Shown here piece after piece: positions 47,352 to 54,086 of a stretch of 64,000 nucleotides of DNA (positions are counted from its first letter, which is position 1; every line of letters starts with the position of its first letter). Origin of the DNA: Chloroflexota bacterium (lineage in GTDB: Bacteria > Chloroflexota > Anaerolineae > Anaerolineales > Anaerolineaceae); contig JAKPNN010000021.1 in NCBI GenBank assembly GCA_029548365.1, forward strand, positions 1 through 64,000, written 5' to 3'. A model generated the notes under the pieces. That model ran no database searches. It had not been told where the DNA came from and was given only the letters and a program-made list of their open reading frames with translations. The translations under genes were made by a program, and so were the position numbers.

Positions 47352-48320
47352 ATGGAAGACCTAACCTGCCATCATTGTAAGACAAAAGGACTCTCCACTG
47401 AATACGTTTTTTGCCCTTTTTGCGGCAATAAATTATTTGTTCCAGGAGACTGCAGAAATTGTGCACACATAAATCCTATTGATGCAAAATTCTGTCAAAA
47501 TTGTGGTATATCTTTGCAAGATTCAGAGGATATTGATAAGAACCAATCTAATTTTACAATTTTGGAATCAGAAACACTTCCAAAATCTGGCATCACTATT
47601 GAGTTTGGTTATTCTTCATCCCCAAACTTTGATTTAGCAATCCATGAAGCTGAAATGTTTCCTTCTTACAAAGTTTTTGGTGAAGGCAAAAAATCAATTT
47701 ATCGAATTAATTTTAATCAATTAGATATAGAATTAACTCTTGAATTAGTGAAATTTATAAGAGGGTGGAAAAGCTCAAGAATTTTTGTTGAAGGAAAAAG
47801 ATCTACGTGGGATGCTGTGTATTCTTTTTTGTGGTGTTATGAAAATCGTTGTACTAGTTTTAAACCAGATCTTTATTGTTATGGTTATGAAAATGATTAT
47901 TATTTAAATATCTGGGGGTGCACGCAAGCAAGAATTCCTTTCACAGATCACACACCCTTAGCAGAATGGGGTAAATGGATTGATAATAAAGGTACCTGGC
48001 AATTTGATAAAGAGCGAATTAGACATGAATTGCAAGTAGCCCTTTTTAAATACCGGTTTTGTCCTGCTATACAACTAGACTTAATTGAAGATGTGATTAT
48101 TGCTTTTCCTAACACAGTAAATCCAATTAATAATAAGAATTGGAAATTCATTGAGAGTTGGGCAGATGATGGATTGACTCCGGTATTATTAATAAAAACA
48201 AAACGTTTTGGTTTTGAGGAGACAGTGAGAATGAAAGGAGTTGCACCCAATGGTGTTGGTGCAATTAGAGAAATAATAAAAAAAATGAAGTACAAATTCC
48301 CTCACGAAATCATAAAATGA
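47352..48320 (+). CDS. zinc-ribbon protein with unknown C-terminal domain
   Basis: A 322-residue AT-rich gene. The N-terminal 50 residues are two zinc ribbons (CHHC...CPFC and CRNC...CQNC), which normally bind protein or nucleic acid. The remaining 270 residues are not recognised; they include ITIEFGYSSSPNFDLAIHEA and a Trp-rich middle (WDAVYSFLWCYENRC). RBS GGAGG lies 5 bases before ATG 47352; the frame also opens at 47268 without a ribosome site. The HEPN-like gene follows after 31 bases, so the two may work together. Confidence 0.75.
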   Translation: MEDLTCHHCKTKGLSTEYVFCPFCGNKLFVPGDCRNCAHINPIDAKFCQNCGISLQDSEDIDKNQSNFTILESETLPKSGITIEFGYSSSPNFDLAIHEAEMFPSYKVFGEGKKSIYRINFNQLDIELTLELVKFIRGWKSSRIFVEGKRSTWDAVYSFLWCYENRCTSFKPDLYCYGYENDYYLNIWGCTQARIPFTDHTPLAEWGKWIDNKGTWQFDKERIRHELQVALFKYRFCPAIQLDLIEDVIIAFPNTVNPINNKNWKFIESWADDGLTPVLLIKTKRFGFEETVRMKGVAPNGVGAIREIIKKMKYKFPHEIIK

Positions 48321-48351
48321 AATGTAGTCAAAATCTCGAATGAGATTAATA

Positions 48352-48984
48352 ATGGAAAATAATAATTTAGATAGAATAAATTTTGAAACACAGATGAACT
48401 CATATTCATCATGTCTAAATGAACCAATACGCTGGAAATTCAAAGCATTAAAATTAAAGCATGCAGCAGATAGATTATATAACCGAAGTTTAGATGCTTT
48501 TTACAATTGGGAGGAATTCGTGAATTCGGAACATAATGAATACGATTTACTTGAAGGTGATAAAGTAATAGACCAGGATTTCTACTTTACTTATGATATG
48601 GAATTATTAATGGTTTATTATCTGCTCATAGGATTTGCCTTTGAGAACCTAATCAAAGCCCATATCATAAAAAACAAAGTATATCTAAAAAAATCAAAGG
48701 CCTTAAAATTCCCTAATATATTAAAAGATCATGATCTTGTAAATCTTTGTAAGAAAGCAAAACTAGAGATAAGTCAAAAAGAATCAACATTACTAAATAA
48801 TATTAGCGAATTTGTCATTTGGGAAGGTAGATATCCTATCCCAATCAATCATGTCTATAAAACTCCAAGAAAAAATGAAGATGGAACTTGGACATATTCT
48901 GCGGGACTTATAAGCAACTATAGCATCCAAATAGATGTTAATCGGTTATTCAATAGGTTTTTATCTATATATGAAGAAAAATAA
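48352..48984 (+). CDS. second HEPN-like protein
   Basis: A 210-residue helical protein. It contains the segment LLIGFAFENLIKAHII, typical of HEPN or AbiV-like folds, a HDLVNLCKKA stretch, and WEGRYPIPINH, in which R160 and H167 form an R-x6-H motif. The first in-frame start is 48340; I use 48352, but ribosome sites are weak at both. The AT-rich composition matches the upstream zinc-ribbon gene. It is not similar to the HEPN-like protein at 43711 beyond the motif. RNase activity is inferred only. Confidence 0.68.
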   Translation: MENNNLDRINFETQMNSYSSCLNEPIRWKFKALKLKHAADRLYNRSLDAFYNWEEFVNSEHNEYDLLEGDKVIDQDFYFTYDMELLMVYYLLIGFAFENLIKAHIIKNKVYLKKSKALKFPNILKDHDLVNLCKKAKLEISQKESTLLNNISEFVIWEGRYPIPINHVYKTPRKNEDGTWTYSAGLISNYSIQIDVNRLFNRFLSIYEEK

Positions 48985-49363
48985 ATATGTGTATTCTAAA
49001 CATATCGTAAGAATTCTATTAAGGATCGTGGACAAATTATCAACAAAGTTTTTCATTTCATCTTCGTCTGAATTCGCATTTAAATAATTTCAGCAAATAC
49101 ACCACCACATGAGGGATCAATCCCAATTCCAGTCAGATCCAAAAATTTCGCAAATCATGCTGTGACGTCCGCTCATTATCATTGAGTGTTAAGACGATAA
49201 AGACGGTCCTCCGCCGCCGGTCCTCCGTCTTTCCAGCCGTTGTGGAAGCAGAAAGGTCTTGCCCCGCCTCCCCGGCGCGCATTTGCCGGATGGTTTCGGG
49301 TTGGAGATACGTTCAACCCATTTCTTGTGCGTCATTAATCAGAGGCGCTGGTCCGATCGGTTC
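48985..49363. other. intergenic region with terminator-like hairpin
   Basis: A 379-base gap with no convincing gene. Its first half is AT-rich like the island genes and its second half is GC-rich like the core genome. A hairpin (AAAGACGG/CCGTCTTT, 49199-49232) encloses two copies of GGTCCTCCG. Confidence 0.45.
49199..49232. terminator. bidirectional terminator-like hairpin
   Basis: AAAGACGG pairs with CCGTCTTT around an 18-base GC-rich loop. It lies between the convergent HEPN-like and DUF559 genes. Confidence 0.45.
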
Positions 49364-49762
49364 TCATGACCGTGCCTGGTCATCATTGAGCTTAACTTTC
49401 CATTTTTTACAGTAATGAACAATGTCCTGAGTTACTTCGTCAAGATTCTTAAGCACATCATCATTCCAATAGCGGATAACGTGATAACCCTGGTCTTCCA
49501 ACCAGTCTGTTCTGGCTTGATCATATTCTCGTTGTTCCAGATGTCCCCAACCATCTACTTCAATTACCAACCCGACTTCGCCACAAAAGAAATCAGCGAT
49601 GAAAGGTCCCAAAGGATGCTGCCGCCGAAATTTATAGCCTTCCAGGTTGCGGTTTCTGAGGGCTTGCCACAGCTTTTGTTCGGCTGGGGTGGCTGACTTG
49701 CGCAATTCTTTCGCGCGCCGCCTGGTCTCAGGTGAGGTTCGGTGATATTGATCCGAGCTCAT
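49364..49762 (-). CDS. DUF559 (Vsr-like) endonuclease-domain protein
   Basis: A 132-residue protein of the DUF559 family, a PD-(D/E)XK fold related to very-short-patch repair endonucleases. Characteristic parts are ATPAEQKLWQALRNR, YKFRRQHPLGPFIADFFC and GLVIEVDGWGHLEQ, with catalytic-type Asp and Glu residues, and the late HVIRYWNDDVL. Members commonly accompany mobile elements or restriction loci. The ribosome site, GGAGAGGGGG, is supplied by an adjacent hairpin repeat. Its function has not been established. Confidence 0.85.
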   Translation of the reverse strand: MSSDQYHRTSPETRRRAKELRKSATPAEQKLWQALRNRNLEGYKFRRQHPLGPFIADFFCGEVGLVIEVDGWGHLEQREYDQARTDWLEDQGYHVIRYWNDDVLKNLDEVTQDIVHYCKKWKVKLNDDQARS

Positions 49763-49778
49763 ATTGCCCCCTCTCCTA

Positions 49779-49832
49779 CCCTCTCCCCGCGGGGAGAGGG
49801 ATAAATCCCCTTCTCCCTGGCAGGGAGAAGGG
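49779..49832. repeat. two near-perfect GC-rich palindromes
   Basis: CCCTCTCCCC-GCGGGGAGAGGG (49779-49800) is a perfect 22-base palindrome. CCCTTCTCCCTG and CAGGGAGAAGGG (49808-49832) make a second 12-bp stem with a single-base loop. They lie directly upstream of DUF559 and are related in sequence to the 148-bp repeats that follow. Confidence 0.85.
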
Positions 49833-50054
49833 CTGGGGATGAGGGTGCTTTGTAGTGCCGTTGTTTTCCGGACACTTTTTAATGTGTTTAAATTGGGTGC
49901 CTAGGCTTTCAACCACACGACAAATCCTCCAAAATTAATACTTGCTTTCTCCAAATTTATTCATAAAACTTTCTCTTTGTTAATTATTCCCTGTATCGCT
50001 GTTAGCATGCGTAATTGTTAACCCTTGAGTCAAAAGTCACACGAATGACGCCCC

Positions 50055-50520
50055 CTCTCCTAACCGCTGGGGATTAGGGTCAGCATTATTCTTCTGCATC
50101 CCATCGCAAAATCTTGCCGTAAACAAAGACCCCTGGGGTTTGCGTCCAATCTTCTCAAATCCGCAATCAAAACCCCGGAGGTCTTAATAAGAGACAGTTA
50201 ATCCAGGGAGAAGGGCCGGGGATGAGGGTTAGCATTATTCTTCTGCATCCCATCGGAAGATCTTGCCGCAAACACAGACCCCCGGGGTTTTTGTCCAATC
50301 TTCTCAACCCGGCAATCAAACCCCGGGGGTCTTAACAGGCGGCAGTTAATCCAGGGAGAAGGGCTGGGGATGAGGGTTAGCATTATTCTTCTGTATCCCA
50401 TTGACGGATCTTGTCGCAATCAAAGACCCCTGGGGTTTTTGTCGAATCTTCTCAACCCCACAATCAAACCCCGGGGGTCTTAACAGGCGATAGTTAATCC
50501 AGGGAGAAGGACTGGGGATG
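50055..50520. repeat. tandem array of about 148-bp hairpin repeats
   Basis: Three units of 148-149 bases follow each other (GCATTATTCTTCTG starts at 50083, 50232 and 50380), and a partial fourth runs into the MFS gene. Each unit contains AGACCCC(C/T)GGGGTTT, a roughly 28-base loop and AAACCCCGGGGGTCT, a 15-bp hairpin. Each unit ends with CCAGGGAGAAGG(G/A). Units differ at several positions; the first is most diverged. Short minus-strand frames across the array are by-products. Confidence 0.9.
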
Positions 50521-50533
50521 AGGGTCAGCCCCT

Positions 50534-51763
50534 TCACTCCCGGCTCGCGGACTTCGGAAGCAGAAAGACAAACGGGATCAGCAAGGGCATTGCCGCAGCG
50601 CTGATCAGGAACGTCAGCCGCAAGTCATACCGGTCCGATACCAGCCCGATCAGGATGACGGTCAGGGATTCCATCACAAAACTGATTGCCATATACAAAC
50701 CATTGGCAAAGGCGCGCTGTTCGCTGGCATTTTCCATCACAATTGCCATCAACACCGGCACCACAGCCAGTGAAGAAAACCCCATCAGCAACAACAGGGG
50801 CAGTTTCCAATTCGCATTAGCATACAGGAATAAAACCATGAAAATTGGTGTCGTAATCGCTGAAATGATCAGCATACGCCGGCGTCCAAATCGGTCGCTC
50901 AGACCGCCCGCCAGGAACGCGCCCCCCATGCCTGCCACTTCAAGGATGGTCAGTGAAAATCCCGCCATCCACAATGTTGAGCCTTCATGGGTTAAAAATG
51001 TGGGTAAATAGGTGGTCAGTGAAGTCAACGTCACATATCGCAAGAAGGAGATCGCTGCGACAGGCAGCATCAACTTGCGTAATTGCAGCAATCCCAGCCG
51101 CCAATCAATTTGGGCGCCTGGTTGTATTGTTTGGGTTGAGATCTGATCTAATTTAAAAAACAAGAATACCGAGGTCAAAACGCCCCCCAGCAATAACCAG
51201 GGCACCCGTTCCACCGTCAGGTACGTGACGGCAGTAACAATGATCAACGGACCCAGGGCGCGTCCCAGCTCGCCGCCCACCATCCAAAAGCTCATCCCCC
51301 GACCTAAATATTTTCCCGAGAGCAAACTGCCAAGTACCGGACCGGTTGCATGCAAGGTCGCAGAGCTGATCCCCGCCAGAATCAATAAAAACACCGCAAA
51401 ACCATAGGTCGGGGTGCTGCTGAGAAAGCTCATGGCAGCGCCGGTGATTGCCGGCGCAAGGATCACCATCCAGCGTAAATTCACACGATCGGCTATCCAA
51501 CCAATATAGGGCTGTACCAAAGATGGCATGCGATAAAACACGGTCAGCAGCCCTGCGAGGGTATTGCTGAGGGCAAACTTTTCGATCAGCATTGGCAAAA
51601 TCGGGGGCAGGAAAGCCACATAGGCATCATGCACCGAATGTGCAATTGAGACTGTTGTCACACTCCCAGCTTGAAATTCTTGATTGAGCGTCTTTGCGTC
51701 GTTTTCCATGATGCTTGCAGCAATATCAGTCTCGGTACAGGCAGTGTTTTCATTGACCGTCAC
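50534..51763 (-). CDS. MFS transporter
   Basis: A 12-helix major facilitator superfamily transporter of 409 residues. The loop motif between helices 2 and 3 (VQPYIGWIADRVNLRW) and its counterpart in the second half (FLAGGLSDRFGRRRM) are typical. The first 35 residues are polar and cytosolic. The family (FSR-like/multidrug) does not define the substrate; small-molecule efflux is likely. It borders the repeat array at its 3' end. Confidence 0.9.
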   Translation of the reverse strand: MTVNENTACTETDIAASIMENDAKTLNQEFQAGSVTTVSIAHSVHDAYVAFLPPILPMLIEKFALSNTLAGLLTVFYRMPSLVQPYIGWIADRVNLRWMVILAPAITGAAMSFLSSTPTYGFAVFLLILAGISSATLHATGPVLGSLLSGKYLGRGMSFWMVGGELGRALGPLIIVTAVTYLTVERVPWLLLGGVLTSVFLFFKLDQISTQTIQPGAQIDWRLGLLQLRKLMLPVAAISFLRYVTLTSLTTYLPTFLTHEGSTLWMAGFSLTILEVAGMGGAFLAGGLSDRFGRRRMLIISAITTPIFMVLFLYANANWKLPLLLLMGFSSLAVVPVLMAIVMENASEQRAFANGLYMAISFVMESLTVILIGLVSDRYDLRLTFLISAAAMPLLIPFVFLLPKSASRE

Positions 51764-51767
51764 CGTT

Positions 51768-51812
51768 ACAGTAAAAAAATTAAATCCCGAATAAGTGTAT
51801 CACTTATTCGGG
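51768..51812 (-). terminator. Rho-independent terminator after the coiled-coil protein gene
   Basis: CCCGAATAAGTG and CACTTATTCGGG form a perfect 12-bp stem with a 3-base loop (51786-51812). On the minus strand it is followed by ATTTAATTTTTTTA. Confidence 0.85.
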
Positions 51813-51870
51813 AAAACAAACCCGTTTATATTTTTCTCAGACCTCCCCCCACAACCGAACACAGCCTTGA

Positions 51871-52620
51871 TTATTCCAAAGCCAGATACGGTTCAAGCTC
51901 CAGCAGCGACTTTGTCAACAATTCCAGGTCGATCAGGCTGGTATCTTTATCGCGATCTAACCCGGAAACAACCAGTTCCAGCCGGGCCAGCAAGGAAATC
52001 GTCGAATTGGGTTCCACCACCTCGATGGCAGGCTGCAACTCCTCAATTCGCGATTGAGTGTAAGCGAGTGCTGCCTGTGCACCCTCGCTATCATCAAGGA
52101 ATATCGCAATCCGGGCAGCGTTCACATCCACCAGCACCTGGTAAAACAGCGCATTCGCCCTGACAGCAGAAACCTCATCCTTCAAGTCTGCAATCTCTTC
52201 CTCAGCTTTCTGGTTCAAAGCAATCAACGAATCGTTTTCGACCTCCAGATCACTGACGGCCAGGTTGGCATCTTCCAACTGGGCATGGGTTTCTTTCATC
52301 TCATCTGCAAGCGGTTTGTAGCGCACAAAGTGGTCGGTCAGGAAACCCCCTAAAAATACCAGGACAGCCACCCCCAGCACGATTAACGCCTTGCGCAAAA
52401 ATAATTGGAACCGCGTGGGCGGTTTCTTTTCAATCACTTCCACCGGCGGATCCTCTGGTTTTATTTCCGGTTCTGGCGTCCACCCGGTAGGTTCGGAAAC
52501 AAGCCTGGCTGCATCTTCCGCACTAATTTGTGGCGTAATGGCTTCCTGGTCGCCACTCAGTTCAGGTGTGTCCGGTGCCGTGGGTTCCGGTTGGTTTTTG
52601 ATTGTGTCATCTTCAGTCAT
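51871..52620 (-). CDS. single-pass membrane protein with coiled coil
   Basis: A 249-residue protein of no recognised family. The first 85 residues are acidic and proline-rich (cytosolic). One membrane helix follows (ALIVLGVAVLVFLGGFL), and then a coiled coil of about 60 residues (THAQLEDANLAVSDLEVEND, QKAEEEIADLKDEVSAV). The C-terminal 90 residues are helical and Leu-rich, possibly a repeat bundle (LDDSEGAQAALAYTQSRIEE). It could be a scaffold or sensor of the envelope. It is probably monocistronic. Confidence 0.75.
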   Translation of the reverse strand: MTEDDTIKNQPEPTAPDTPELSGDQEAITPQISAEDAARLVSEPTGWTPEPEIKPEDPPVEVIEKKPPTRFQLFLRKALIVLGVAVLVFLGGFLTDHFVRYKPLADEMKETHAQLEDANLAVSDLEVENDSLIALNQKAEEEIADLKDEVSAVRANALFYQVLVDVNAARIAIFLDDSEGAQAALAYTQSRIEELQPAIEVVEPNSTISLLARLELVVSGLDRDKDTSLIDLELLTKSLLELEPYLALE

Positions 52621-52960
52621 GTTCTTTCTCCTCTTTAAGAACGAGATTTTTTGTGAACCCGGTCATTGACCGCAGTTCCACAAGCTTCAGCATCATTATA
52701 CCGAGCCTCGAGGTTAAAATCATAATTCTTTTTAGATTAGATTTATCGGTCTCATACCCGATCGCAGGGGTAGACCCGTGCTTACCCAGGTTCTGCAGGA
52801 CATAGGGTTGGACGTCACAGGCTAGCCCTGTGTCCAGGCCAACTCGTACCAGGTCATCCGCATTTTTATAAGCAGATTGGACGGGATGTAATCCTTCACT
52901 CAATAACCACGGGGTTCACATGGAAAACCCCATGAACAAGTTCAGAACCATATGAGACAC
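52621..52960. other. intergenic region upstream of the coiled-coil gene
   Basis: No supported gene. A 96-codon minus-strand frame (52613-52903) overlaps the coiled-coil gene start but has no family features, so I leave it out. The stretch GGGGTT...AACCCC near 52910 is a small inverted repeat. Confidence 0.35.
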
Positions 52961-53055
52961 AGGTGTAGATAAAAAAAACACATCGGGGCGATCCTTAAGG
53001 GTGGAAAACCAACAAAGGAGGTGCCCCGATGCGGCAGATATATCTGCAAAGATAA
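52957..53055 (+). mobile_element. possible left-end remnant of an insertion sequence
   Basis: TGAGACACAGGTGTAGATAA resembles a terminal region of IS481/IS3-type elements. It is followed by a hairpin CATCGGGGC (52981-52989)/GCCCCGATG (53023-53031) and a strong AAAGGAGG before ATG 53029, which opens only an 8-codon frame. The hairpin would bury this ATG. The rest of any transposase is absent. Identification is tentative. Confidence 0.35.
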
Positions 53056-53125
53056 TTTTACCAGCTAACCAAAGGTTCGCCAGTCAATGTATTGAACCCA
53101 TACACCCACAGCAATCAATATCGTT

Positions 53126-53131
53126 TATAAT
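53126..53131 (+). promoter_or_regulatory. putative -10 box for degV
   Basis: A TATAAT lies 35 bases before the ATG; another TTATAAT occurs at about 53145, very close to the ribosome site. Confidence 0.4.
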
Positions 53132-53165
53132 CACTGTGAGCAAATTATAATTTCGGGAGGCCTGT

Positions 53166-54011
53166 ATGATCGCGATTATCACCGACAGCACCTGTGACAT
53201 TCCCGCTGACCTGGTGGAAAAGTACGCCATTCAGATTGTGCCCCAGTACGTCATTTGGGGCGATGAACAATTCAAAGATCGGTTTGAGCTTTCACCTCAA
53301 GCTTTCTACCAGCGTTTTCAAACCGACCCGCAAAGGCCGACTTCTTCCCAGTCCACCCAGGATGATTTCCTGTCCGCCATCGATACAGCCATTGAAAACG
53401 GCGCAACTGAAGCACTGATCCTGACCGTATCTTCCGCCATGAGCGGGACTTACCAGACAGCTAAAGCTGCCGCAGAAAAAGCGCCCATCCCGGTCTCAGT
53501 GATCGACTCGAAAGGGCCGACCATGTCTCTGGGCTGGCAGGTGCTGGAAGCTGCCCGTGCCCGGGGTGCCAATGCAGACATGGATGATATCATCGCCAGG
53601 GTCGCCAAATTGCGCCAGAAGCTTGTCCAAGTTGTGGCTATGCAATCATTAGAATATTTGGAGCACGGCGGTCGGATTGGTGACGCGGCGAAATGGGTGG
53701 GAGCCCTGTTAAAAGTGAAGCCCGTGGTCAGGATCAATCACAAGACCGGTCGGGTTGAACCCGCCGGGTTGGCGCGCACCCATCAATCCATGCTGAACAT
53801 GCTGCACAGGAAATTCTTTGACTCCCTCGACCGGGATGGTAAACTTCACATCGCTGTCTTACACGGGGACGTGCCGGAGGAAGCACAGCGCCTGGCAGAA
53901 AGCATCCAAAAAGAATTTAATCCTGTTAAGCTGATTATCAATATCACCGGCCCGGTTCTGGGCATCAACACCGGTCCCGGTGCGCTGGCGCTGTGCGGGT
54001 TTTCAGGATGA
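53166..54011 (+). CDS. DegV-family fatty-acid-binding protein
   Basis: A DegV protein of 281 residues; relatives (FakB) hold a fatty acid for phosphorylation by FakA. The N-terminal IITDSTCDIPADLVEKY, the TSQSTQDDF segment and SAMSGTYQTAK match the lipid-binding pocket, and LEHGGRIGDAAKWVGALL is the conserved later motif. RBS GGGAGG is 6 bases upstream. A bidirectional terminator follows. No FakA kinase is in the window. Confidence 0.92.
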   Translation: MIAIITDSTCDIPADLVEKYAIQIVPQYVIWGDEQFKDRFELSPQAFYQRFQTDPQRPTSSQSTQDDFLSAIDTAIENGATEALILTVSSAMSGTYQTAKAAAEKAPIPVSVIDSKGPTMSLGWQVLEAARARGANADMDDIIARVAKLRQKLVQVVAMQSLEYLEHGGRIGDAAKWVGALLKVKPVVRINHKTGRVEPAGLARTHQSMLNMLHRKFFDSLDRDGKLHIAVLHGDVPEEAQRLAESIQKEFNPVKLIINITGPVLGINTGPGALALCGFSG

Positions 54012-54043
54012 AGTAAAGCCTAAAAAAACCAGCCATCTCCATG

Positions 54044-54079
54044 GGCTGACCCGTGATTCATTGGTCAGCCTGTTTTTTT
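54044..54079. terminator. terminator between degV and recJ
   Basis: GGCTGACC and GGTCAGCC make an 8-bp stem around an 11-base loop. A T-run follows on the plus strand and an A-rich stretch precedes it, so it may serve both genes. Confidence 0.75.
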
Positions 54080-54086
54080 AACCCTT

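Noticed and set aside
49182-49415. 77-codon plus-strand frame overlapping DUF559
   Set aside because: Opposite to a well-supported gene and rich in Arg/Ser/Pro, typical of a shadow frame.
50055-50520. Possible CRISPR array
   Set aside because: Units are 148 bases, contiguous, and have no unique spacers between short repeats; no cas genes are nearby.
43600-50533. Direct repeat of the tRNA-Val 3' end as an att site
   Set aside because: I looked for copies of CTGTTCCGCCCA at the far side of the island by eye and did not find one.
50198-50537. Overlapping minus-strand reading frames of 63-73 codons with Pro/Ser-rich translations
   Set aside because: They lie wholly within the 148-bp hairpin repeats, repeat with the DNA unit and match no protein pattern.
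52613-52903. 96-codon minus-strand frame upstream of the coiled-coil gene
   Set aside because: No domain or signal, no ribosome site, and it overlaps the next gene start; probably chance.
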